Position numbers and translations under genes: made by a program
In this document: piece after piece, positions 7,936 to 14,762 of the stretch
Position numbering within the stretch: position 1 is the first letter of the stretch
Layout: each line of letters opens with the position of its first letter
Notes under the pieces: model-generated
The model's database searches: none
What the model was told of the DNA's origin: nothing
Seen by the model: only the letters and a program-made list of their open reading frames with translations
Assembly: GCA_045538195.1 (NCBI GenBank)
Contig: JAZSRA010000012.1
Span: 1 to 47,369 of the forward strand
Direction of reading: 5' to 3'
From: SVTX01 sp045538195
GTDB taxonomy: Bacteria > Bacillota > Clostridia > Oscillospirales > CAG-272
DNA length: 47,369 nt

Positions 7936-7972
7936 TTTCGGCGTGTTCCGCTTTTGCGGAATGCGCCGAAAA
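7936..7972 (+). terminator. Probable terminator after the two-component genes
   Basis: TTTCGGCG and CGCCGAAA form the outer stem, with GTTCCGC/GCGGAAT inside and a TTTT loop. The trailing sequence is AAAAACTTTTT rather than a clean T-run, so termination may be partial. Confidence 0.55.
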
Positions 7973-8005
7973 ACTTTTTAAAGAATTTTAAAAATTACCT
8001 GAATT

Positions 8006-8038
8006 TGTAGTCACCGTGTAGTCATAGGGTGATAGAAT
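8006..8038 (+). promoter_or_regulatory. SARP-type operator and -10 box of the TasA/SipW-like operon
   Basis: TGTAGTCA occurs at 8006-8013 and again at 8017-8024, an exact repeat with an 11-bp period. After the second copy come exactly 8 bases and then TAGAAT (8033-8038), a good -10. No -35 of sigma-A type is present at 17 bases. This matches the layout used by SARP-type activators (repeats one helical turn apart, the downstream one 8 bp before -10). The adjacent response regulator has that type of DNA-binding domain, so it is the likely activator. Leader length to the first gene is about 90 bases. Confidence 0.65.
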
Positions 8039-8134
8039 ACGTTTAGAAGGCTGGAAAAATATGCTTTCTTAAGTAAAAAAGCCTAATAGGGAGGGCTTTG
8101 AACAAAAATTTTTTCTACAAAGGAGAAAAACAAA

Positions 8135-8668
8135 ATGAAAAAGAGAAGAACACTTATCGTAGGTCTGCTTCTCGTAGCAGCACTTGCACTTGGAATCGGT
8201 TATGCAGGATTTACCTCCGAGCTTTCCATCGGCGGTGAAGCAATACTTGGCGGTGTCAGCGAGTCCCAGGTAGTTATTAAGAGCATTGAGATCAAGGACG
8301 GCGAAAGCTCGGGTAACCACATCGTCGCTAACGTCAGCGGCGAGGAGACCAAGGCAGCTACCGTTGACGTAACCGGCTTTAAAGAGAAAGGCGAGTTCGC
8401 GCTCCTTACCGTAACCGTTGAGAACCCCCACGCGTTTGAGGTAAATATGTCTGCTCCCGCACTCGTAATGACCGGGTCCACCAACAATATTACCGGCGGC
8501 GGCACATACTTTGATATTACTCTCGAAGATGAGGCTTCTATCCCCACCTTCATCGAGGCTCACAACACTGTTACCTTCCAAATCAAAGTTAAGGCTAATG
8601 TGATCACCCCCGACGCTCACACTACCAACTTCACCGTAACCTTCAGCGCATCCACCAGAACCCCCTGA
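8135..8668 (+). CDS. TasA/CalY-like exported matrix protein, first copy
   Basis: A 177-residue secreted protein with a strong AAAGGAG site. A KKRR start and hydrophobic stretch (residues 6-27) are followed by IGYAGFTSELSIGGEA, which parallels the A-x-A-FT-D type cleavage region of SipW substrates such as TasA and camelysin. The mature part is beta-rich, lacks Cys, and has the low-charge Thr/Val pattern of TasA-like fibre subunits. The dedicated SipW-like peptidase is encoded 83 bases downstream. The same IGYAGFTS...IGG signature recurs in the fourth gene of the operon. Likely role: extracellular fibre or matrix subunit; no direct evidence of fibre formation can be read here. Confidence 0.78.
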   Translation: MKKRRTLIVGLLLVAALALGIGYAGFTSELSIGGEAILGGVSESQVVIKSIEIKDGESSGNHIVANVSGEETKAATVDVTGFKEKGEFALLTVTVENPHAFEVNMSAPALVMTGSTNNITGGGTYFDITLEDEASIPTFIEAHNTVTFQIKVKANVITPDAHTTNFTVTFSASTRTP

Positions 8669-8751
8669 TAGGATAAAGAAAACAAACCCGTTTAATAATT
8701 AAACAATATTTGCTGAATTAATTAAAATCTAAAATGAAAGGAGGACCGTAA

Positions 8752-9873
8752 ATGAATAAGGATAAGAAAAAACTGTACGTATTATCAATAATAACGCTTG
8801 CGGTTCTCATTATCACTCTCTTTGTGGACGTAGGAAGCAGCAGAATAGTTACAGCTTGCCTGCTGCTTCCCCTGACCCTGACAGTAGTTCTTCTTATAAA
8901 GAAAAGAAACACTCTGTCCATTAATAAAAGAGAGATCTTGCTGCTTGTGTCGGTGTTGGCGACCGTATACGTCATCGCAAGAGAGATGACAGGAATATAT
9001 TTCAAGGTCTACCAAAATCCCTATTACGTAGACGAAGAAATGATCGTTAAATTCATTATACCCTCGGCGGTGATTATAGTTACGGTAGAGATAATAAGAC
9101 ACGTATTTTTGGCGCAGAAAAACCGATTCATTGACGTGATCACTTTTCTGTCCTGCGTTTTGGCAGAGGTTTTGATGTACTCGAATATCGCGGGCATCAC
9201 AAATTTCAACCGTTTTATGGATCTCGTCGGAATGACGCTTTTCCCTGCAATCAGCGCAAACGTTTACTATCATTACATTTCCAAACGCTACGGAGCGTTA
9301 CCGAATATCGTATTTCGTCTTATCACCTCGATGTATATTTACTTTATACCCTATACAACGGCTATGACGGATGCGCTTTCATCATGTATTAAGATAGTTT
9401 TGCCGATTATAATGCTTGCATTTATCTCGGCACTTTACTCAAAGAAGAAGAAAAACGCCGTGCAGAAGGGACGAAAAACTTCTGTTGTCGGCACCGTCCT
9501 GATGACAGCCATTATAGTTTTGGTGGCAATGCTTATCTCCTGTCAATTCCGCTTTGGAGCGCTGGTAATAGCAACCGAAAGTATGACGGGTGAGATAAAT
9601 AAGGGCGATATGATCATATACGAGCAGTACGATGATCAAACAATAAAGGAAGGACAAGTAATCGTCTTTTCGCAAAATGATGCAAAAATAATTCACAGAG
9701 TAGTTAAAATTGAAAATATCAATGGCGAGATCAGGTATTACACAAAAGGTGATGCCAATGAGGATCTCGACGTGGGATATAGAACTGAAGCAGACATAGT
9801 CGGCTTGACCGACATGAAGATCGCTTATATAGGTTATCCGACTCTGTGGCTCAGACAACTAATACCATCTTAA
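8752..9873 (+). CDS. SipW-like (ER-type) signal peptidase I with large polytopic N-terminal domain
   Basis: A 373-residue membrane protein with an AGGAGG site. The C-terminal ~110 residues form an S26 signal peptidase: Ser277 in ATESMTGEINKGD, His315 in IIHRVV, and Asp334 in TKGDAN. A His at the place of the usual bacterial Lys marks the ER/SipW type. The N-terminal ~265 residues carry about eight hydrophobic segments, whereas SipW of Bacillus is only ~190 residues with two. A membrane helix (~245-265) leads directly into the catalytic domain, which therefore faces outside. It should cleave the two TasA-like proteins of this operon. The role of the extra membrane domain is unknown. Confidence 0.87.
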   Translation: MNKDKKKLYVLSIITLAVLIITLFVDVGSSRIVTACLLLPLTLTVVLLIKKRNTLSINKREILLLVSVLATVYVIAREMTGIYFKVYQNPYYVDEEMIVKFIIPSAVIIVTVEIIRHVFLAQKNRFIDVITFLSCVLAEVLMYSNIAGITNFNRFMDLVGMTLFPAISANVYYHYISKRYGALPNIVFRLITSMYIYFIPYTTAMTDALSSCIKIVLPIIMLAFISALYSKKKKNAVQKGRKTSVVGTVLMTAIIVLVAMLISCQFRFGALVIATESMTGEINKGDMIIYEQYDDQTIKEGQVIVFSQNDAKIIHRVVKIENINGEIRYYTKGDANEDLDVGYRTEADIVGLTDMKIAYIGYPTLWLRQLIPS

Positions 9874-9893
9874 AAGAAAGGAGGTTACCATAA

Positions 9894-11618
9894 ATGTCGG
9901 AAAAAGAAAAGAAAAGGCGCTCGAAATACCGTAAAAATCGCGAAAAGTTGATATTTATTCAAACGGTTATGGCAATCGTCGTAGCTCTGGCAGTGCTGAT
10001 CTCGGCACTTGTTGCCTATCAGCTTGAAAAGACCTATTACATCGGCTACCGTGAGGGTGGAAATATCGATTACAACGTTTTTTTGAAGGAAAACGATTTT
10101 TACGAAGAAGATTTTCTTGAAAAGGATCAGTCTTACGTCGCATCTCTGATAGATAAGATCATAGCCGATTTCAGCTATCAGATCGATATGGATACAGATG
10201 ACGTAAATTATCGCTATTCCTATACCATCAAGTCTCGTCTTGAGATAATAGATAATACGTCAAGCGTTGCAATATTTAATCCTGAATATGAGCTTGTAAG
10301 CGTTCAGAATAAGTCGCAGAGCAGTTCTAACAGATTGACGATCAATGAGATTGTGGTATTGGATTATGATCAGTACAACAGTCTTGCGGGAAATTTCCTC
10401 GCGACATACGACCTTACCAATACAACAAGTAATATCGTAGTCACGCTTGAGGTTGACGTCCTCAGCGATTGTAACGCTTTTTCGGGCAGCAGCGCCGAAA
10501 AATATTTCTCCGAATTACGTATACCTCTTACAACTAAAACAGTTAATATCGAGATGACCTCCACCATTCCCGATGATGAGGCGAAGATGATCGCCTGCAC
10601 CAGAGGCGCGGGTAGTGAGGTGTTCAAAACCACCGCTATAGTGCTGGCAGTGGTGGACGCAATTCTGATATTGATACTCGTAGCGTTTATCTTCTTAACA
10701 AGAACAGAAGATATTACCTACACAGCACGCGTCAAGAAGATCGTTTCCCAGTATAAATCCTACATCCAGAGGATAAAGAACGTATTCGACACCTCGGGAT
10801 ATCAGGTCATCGTAGTTGAAACCTTCGATGAGATGCTTGAAATACGCGATACTATTCAGGCTCCTATACTGATGCACGAAAATGATGACAAGACTTGTGC
10901 GAAATTTATTATTCCTACCGATACCAAGATACTCTATCTCTTTGAGATAAAGATCGAGGGTTATACCGAGCCTGAACCCGATCCCAAACCTGATCCTCAG
11001 CCTACTACCATCGTTAAGCCCAACATAACCAACGTTGTGCGTCCCGTGGTAAAGGTAGTGGTTAACCCAAAGGTGACCGAAGCTAAGGCTGAAGCCTGCG
11101 AGGATAGCTCCGAACCCGAGGCGGAGATCGAAACCGTGGTTGAAGAACCCGAAATTTTGGTCGATGCGGCAGAGGAGATCTCCGAAGTTGAGGTTGAGAC
11201 CGAAATCGAGGAAGAACCCGTTGAGGAAGAGCTTGACGTTGAGGACATACTTGACAGTATTCCCGAGGTTGAGGAAATTGCCGAGGAGAAGTTAATAGTT
11301 GAGGCTCCCGGAGTTGACGCTATCGACGTTGTATGGCAGGAAAGAAAAGACAAAAGATACCGATACGATCCTGACGGCAACACGATTGAGGAGGGGGACG
11401 TAGTTCTCGTTCCCACCAGAGACGTTCACAGCGACAAGGACGTCGTTCGCGAGGCAGAGGTAACAAGAGGAAACTATAAGGTGGATCCCGCAGAGCTGGA
11501 TTCTCCTCTCAAAAAGATCATCGGCGTTGTCAAACGTAAAGCGGAAAAGGCTTTTGTCGCAATGATAACTCCCGACGAAAAAGAGCTTGAGGAAAACACC
11601 GATAATTCTGAAAAATAA
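9894..11618 (+). CDS. DUF5305-like membrane protein with acidic cytoplasmic tail
   Basis: A 574-residue protein starting 20 bases after the signal peptidase gene with an AGGAGG site. One membrane helix (~18-44) follows a strongly basic start; an extracellular beta-rich domain covers ~45-240 (with SRLEIIDNTSSVAIFNPEYE); a second helix lies at ~245-268. The rest is cytoplasmic: a globular part to ~360, a Pro-rich linker (EPEPDPKPDPQPTT), a long Glu-rich stretch (~390-475) and a final basic/hydrophobic region. From memory the extracellular part fits the DUF5305 family, which is found next to signal peptidases in archaea and Clostridia. It may be an assembly or anchoring factor for the TasA-like proteins; that is inference from context. 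Confidence 0.7.
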   Translation: MSEKEKKRRSKYRKNREKLIFIQTVMAIVVALAVLISALVAYQLEKTYYIGYREGGNIDYNVFLKENDFYEEDFLEKDQSYVASLIDKIIADFSYQIDMDTDDVNYRYSYTIKSRLEIIDNTSSVAIFNPEYELVSVQNKSQSSSNRLTINEIVVLDYDQYNSLAGNFLATYDLTNTTSNIVVTLEVDVLSDCNAFSGSSAEKYFSELRIPLTTKTVNIEMTSTIPDDEAKMIACTRGAGSEVFKTTAIVLAVVDAILILILVAFIFLTRTEDITYTARVKKIVSQYKSYIQRIKNVFDTSGYQVIVVETFDEMLEIRDTIQAPILMHENDDKTCAKFIIPTDTKILYLFEIKIEGYTEPEPDPKPDPQPTTIVKPNITNVVRPVVKVVVNPKVTEAKAEACEDSSEPEAEIETVVEEPEILVDAAEEISEVEVETEIEEEPVEEELDVEDILDSIPEVEEIAEEKLIVEAPGVDAIDVVWQERKDKRYRYDPDGNTIEEGDVVLVPTRDVHSDKDVVREAEVTRGNYKVDPAELDSPLKKIIGVVKRKAEKAFVAMITPDEKELEENTDNSEK

Positions 11619-11646
11619 TTAATGACACATAGAAAGGAGAGTGTTT

Positions 11647-12747
11647 ATGAAGGTTTTATTAAGAATAATATGCGGAGTAGCACTCTCCTGTATGTGCTTA
11701 TTCGTTTGCATTGGATATGCAGGGTTTACGTCAAATATGGTGATCGGTGGTACGTCAACCTCCATCCCTCCCGAAGGAGTATTTATCACGAATATAACCT
11801 CGAGCGGGACCAATAAAGCTACTGCGGTAGTCAATGGATACAGTATGACCGTTGTAAACAGCGCAGTCAATCTCGGAACTAATCGAAATGCGACTCTTAC
11901 ATTTACCATTACAGTCTTTAATAACACCAACATAGATTATGGATATAACGCTATGATCTATACGGTGGGAGAAGGGACGTTCGATAATGAAACTATCGTT
12001 GTGACCCCGAATATTGAGAGGAGAGAGGTAGTCAGATCAAAAGAGTATCTTTCGTTTAACGTAACGGTCAGCTATGTCAGCGGAGTAACGATTACTAATA
12101 ATGTACTTAATTCTGTCATAACCTACGAGTTTTTACCTCTTGATGATATACCCGAGGATGAAGCGGAGATCGCAGTAAGCGGAGTTTTGGAACAATTCAA
12201 GAATATTCTTAACAATAATGTTGTCGGAAATCCCAATAGCTACGGTCAGTTGATCACCCAAATGGATGATTATAATGCTAATGACCGTCACAATGATTCT
12301 TATATTGGTAACGTTGACGGTGCTTCGGGAGAAGACGTGACTATTCTCGGTGAACTTTTCCAGGGTCAGCTATCATTGAACATTAACGGAACGGATACTC
12401 CCGTAACGCTGATGATAAAAGAGGAAGATGTTGACGGAAACTCAGTCAATGGAGATGAAATGACGATTTATATGACGACTGATGATCTGCAAAAGCAGAA
12501 TTCTGTTTGGTTTCCTCAGCCGGAATATGCACCCGTATATGCCGCAGTGTTCCGCAAGGTAACACTTGAAGATGGAACCACGACGTGGGAGCAGATTGGA
12601 GATATGTATCTTGGATCTGCGGAGATCAAGCGTTACGACGGTTGGCCGGGAAGCGGATCCTTCGATACCGATAACTGGAGACTTGTAACCGAGGACGGTA
12701 CTCGTACCAGTACAACCATTCAGAACATTATCCAAAATCTTGAATAA
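11647..12747 (+). CDS. TasA-like exported protein, second and larger copy
   Basis: The ATG at 11647 lies 7 bases after GGAG; the GTG at 11641 overlaps that site and is rejected. The 366-residue product has a hydrophobic signal (residues 3-21) followed by IGYAGFTSNMVIGG, the same signature as the first gene of the operon at the same position, and a TasA-like beta domain to ~170 (TATLTFTITVFNNTN-type strands). A second domain (~175-366) rich in Asn, Asp and Trp is not recognised. It is presumably cleaved by the SipW-like peptidase encoded two genes upstream. A larger partner for a fibre subunit (adaptor, tip or anchor, compare TapA beside TasA) is a reasonable guess only. Confidence 0.72.
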   Translation: MKVLLRIICGVALSCMCLFVCIGYAGFTSNMVIGGTSTSIPPEGVFITNITSSGTNKATAVVNGYSMTVVNSAVNLGTNRNATLTFTITVFNNTNIDYGYNAMIYTVGEGTFDNETIVVTPNIERREVVRSKEYLSFNVTVSYVSGVTITNNVLNSVITYEFLPLDDIPEDEAEIAVSGVLEQFKNILNNNVVGNPNSYGQLITQMDDYNANDRHNDSYIGNVDGASGEDVTILGELFQGQLSLNINGTDTPVTLMIKEEDVDGNSVNGDEMTIYMTTDDLQKQNSVWFPQPEYAPVYAAVFRKVTLEDGTTTWEQIGDMYLGSAEIKRYDGWPGSGSFDTDNWRLVTEDGTRTSTTIQNIIQNLE

Positions 12748-12749
12748 TG

Positions 12750-12775
12750 AAAAAAGGCTCGAACAGAGCCTTTTT
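12750..12775. terminator. Bidirectional terminator between the TasA-like operon and pepT
   Basis: AAAAAAGGCTC and GAGCCTTTTT form a stem around GAACA, directly after the TasA-like stop codon. The flanking A and T tracts let it serve both convergent units. Confidence 0.85.
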
Positions 12776-12792
12776 CATTATAAATAAACAGT

Positions 12793-14007
12793 TTAATTCT
12801 TTGCAACGTCTAGAACTATCCTCTCAACTATGTCAATAACCTTTTCAAGTGACTCTACGGGGAGATACTCGAATCTTGAGTGGAAATTCTCTCCGCCTGT
12901 GCAGATATTGGGGCAGGGCAGACCCATAAAGGAAAGTCTTGCTCCGTCCGTGCCGCCGCGGATGGGAACTATCTCCGGCTCAACGCCCACCGCCTTCATC
13001 GCGGCTACGGCGCGGTCGATGGTATACATGTGTCCGTCGATTATCTCCTTCATGTTGTAGTAGGAGTCCTTAACAGTAACGGCACACGAGCCTGCACCGT
13101 ATTTTTCATTAATTTTATCAGCAACCGCGGCAAAGACCGCCTTTTTTTCTTCAAATTTCGCTCTGTCGTGATCGCGGATGATGTAGAACAGCTCCGCATT
13201 CTCGCAATCTCCTTTCATATCCGTAAGATGGAAGAAGCCTTCATATCCTTCGGTTTTTGCGGGAATCTGATCTTCGGGGATCAGAGAATTGAAGTCCATA
13301 GCCATAAGAGCGGCATTTTTCATTTTATCTTTTGCACTTCCGGGGTGGATGGATACGCCGAAGAACTCGGCTTTTGCCGCCGCGGCATTGAAATTCTCGT
13401 ATTCAAGCTCGCCAAGACCGCCGCCGTCAACGGTATAAGCGTAGTCCGCGCCGAATTTTTTAACGTCAAAATGGTCGGCACCGCGACCTATCTCCTCGTC
13501 GGGAGTAAAGCAGATCTTCACGCATCCGTGCTTTTTGCCATTTGCGATTATTCTTTCAATAGCAGAAACGATAGCGCAAACACCCGCCTTGTCGTCGGCT
13601 CCCAGCAGAGTTGTTCCGTCGGTAACGATAAGATGATTGCCTACGTAGCGGTTCATTGAGGGGTATTCCTCAGGGGTGAGATAAATGTCCTTTTCCTCGT
13701 TGAGACAGACCGCGCCGCCCTCGTATTTGACGATTTTCGTCTTGATGGGAGTATCGGCACACGCATCGGAGGTGTCAACGTGAGCGATAAGACCGAGCGT
13801 GACGTCGCAGTCCGCGTTGGCGGGGAGAGTTGCGTAGAGATAGCCCTTGTCGTCAAGCTCTACGTTTTCAAGACCGAGAGTGGTCAGTTCATCTGCAAGA
13901 TAGCGGCTGAAAACCAACTGCTTCGCGCTTGATGGGACTGTTTCGCTCGTTTCGTCGGACATTGTGGGGAATGAAACGTATTTTAAAAATCTTTCGGTAA
14001 TATTCAT
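12793..14007 (-). CDS. pepT: Peptidase T (aminotripeptidase)
   Basis: A 404-residue M20B metallopeptidase, the usual length. Metal and active-site motifs are all visible: AHVDTSD (~78), GADDKAG (~140), FTPDEEIGRGAD with the catalytic Glu (~172), YTVDGGGLGE, RGGTDGARLSFMGLP and ENFHSRFEYLPVESL near the end. It removes the N-terminal residue from tripeptides in the cytoplasm using two Zn ions, and would finish peptides imported by systems such as the oligopeptide-binding protein at the end of this window. TAAGGAG precedes the start. Its promoter contains a perfect 18-bp palindrome, suggesting repression. Confidence 0.95.
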   Translation of the reverse strand: MNITERFLKYVSFPTMSDETSETVPSSAKQLVFSRYLADELTTLGLENVELDDKGYLYATLPANADCDVTLGLIAHVDTSDACADTPIKTKIVKYEGGAVCLNEEKDIYLTPEEYPSMNRYVGNHLIVTDGTTLLGADDKAGVCAIVSAIERIIANGKKHGCVKICFTPDEEIGRGADHFDVKKFGADYAYTVDGGGLGELEYENFNAAAAKAEFFGVSIHPGSAKDKMKNAALMAMDFNSLIPEDQIPAKTEGYEGFFHLTDMKGDCENAELFYIIRDHDRAKFEEKKAVFAAVADKINEKYGAGSCAVTVKDSYYNMKEIIDGHMYTIDRAVAAMKAVGVEPEIVPIRGGTDGARLSFMGLPCPNICTGGENFHSRFEYLPVESLEKVIDIVERIVLDVAKN

Positions 14008-14023
14008 CGTGTTATCTCCTTAA

Positions 14024-14047
14024 ATAAGTTTCGATCTTGTCAAAATA
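14024..14047 (+). repeat. Short element in the pepT leader, partner of the copy before glpK
   Basis: ATAAGTTTCGATCTTGTCAA then AATA, 24 bases between the pepT -10 box and its ribosome binding site. On the pepT transcript it is read in the opposite sense to the copy at 14721-14745. Confidence 0.5.
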
Positions 14048-14055
14048 GTATTTAT

Positions 14056-14084
14056 ATTTTATCACAAAAATATTTTTGTGTCAA
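14056..14084 (-). promoter_or_regulatory. pepT promoter with an embedded 18-bp palindromic operator
   Basis: Reverse strand TTGACA (14084-14079), 17 bases, TAAAAT (14061-14056). The spacer is nearly filled by CACAAAAATATTTTTGTG (14063-14080), a perfect 18-bp palindrome that also covers two bases of the -35. Such a position would block RNA polymerase when a dimeric repressor is bound. The binding protein is not known to me. Confidence 0.72.
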
Positions 14085-14101
14085 TAAAAAGGCTGCGGAT
14101 A

Positions 14102-14130
14102 TTGATTTTTTGCCGATAATGTGTTAAAAT
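14102..14130 (+). promoter_or_regulatory. Promoter of the UPF0316 gene
   Basis: TTGATT (14102-14107), 17 bases, TAAAAT (14125-14130), 31 bases before the start codon. It is divergent from the pepT promoter and likely also drives glpK and the hydrolase downstream. Confidence 0.65.
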
Positions 14131-14161
14131 CAAAGTAATAAAAGGAAAAGGAGAATAAAAA

Positions 14162-14713
14162 ATGACAGAATTTTTAGATACGCTGAGAAATATAAGCCCT
14201 ATACTTGTTTGCCTCTTGGTGTGCGGCGCGAAGATAGTGGAGATAACCATTCAATCTCTCAAGACCTGCATGATGGTCAAGGGTCAGAGATTTAAGGCGG
14301 CGGCACTTGGTTTTGTTGAATGTATGATCTGGGGACTTGTTATCTCCACACTGATAGGAACTCTTGGAAACGACCCTTTGCTTCTTGTCTTTTATTGTGT
14401 CGGATACGCCACGGGACTTTTTCTCGGTTCTACCATTGAAAGCAAGATCGCTTTGGGTACATCCAATCTTGAGCTTATCGCAAGCGACGAAAGCACGGCG
14501 AAGATCACCGCGTACCTAAAAGAACGCAACATGGGCTATACCGTATTTGAGGGTCACGGCTCAAAGGACAAGATGAACATGATATTCATTGTACTCTCCC
14601 GACGCGAGACACCTAAGGTTCTAAAAGAGATCAAGGCATCCTGCGACAATAAGGTTTTCGTAGTTGCCAGTGAGGTCAGCAAGTACGCAGGCGGCTACGG
14701 AATGGTAAAATGA
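14162..14713 (+). CDS. UPF0316 family membrane protein (DUF5698-DUF2179)
   Basis: A 183-residue protein with AAGGAG before its start. Three hydrophobic segments (~12-32, ~47-64, ~70-90) make up the DUF5698 part, which includes the signature KIVEITIQSLKTCMMVKGQ. The soluble C-terminal half (~100-183) is a DUF2179 domain, ending in SEVSKYAGGYGMVK. Homologues such as Bacillus YebE are conserved membrane proteins without a known function. It is the first gene before glpK on the same strand, 49 bases apart, so they may be co-transcribed, but a functional link is not evident. Confidence 0.88.
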   Translation: MTEFLDTLRNISPILVCLLVCGAKIVEITIQSLKTCMMVKGQRFKAAALGFVECMIWGLVISTLIGTLGNDPLLLVFYCVGYATGLFLGSTIESKIALGTSNLELIASDESTAKITAYLKERNMGYTVFEGHGSKDKMNMIFIVLSRRETPKVLKEIKASCDNKVFVVASEVSKYAGGYGMVK

Positions 14714-14720
14714 ATGATCG

Positions 14721-14745
14721 ATAAGTTTCGAGCTTGATCAAAATA
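14721..14745 (+). repeat. Short element before glpK, imperfect copy of one in the pepT leader
   Basis: ATAAGTTTCGAGCTTGATCA followed by AAATA fills the gap between the UPF0316 gene and glpK. A copy differing by one substitution and one missing base lies at 14024-14047 in the pepT leader. The function is unknown. Confidence 0.5.
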
Positions 14746-14762
14746 TAAAAGTGAGGTTGGCT

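Noticed and set aside
8690..8704. Palindrome GTTTAATAATTAAAC between the first TasA-like gene and the signal peptidase gene
   Set aside because: A perfect 15-base inverted repeat, but in AT-rich DNA with no loop room for a stable hairpin and no promoter nearby; too weak to call an operator or attenuator.
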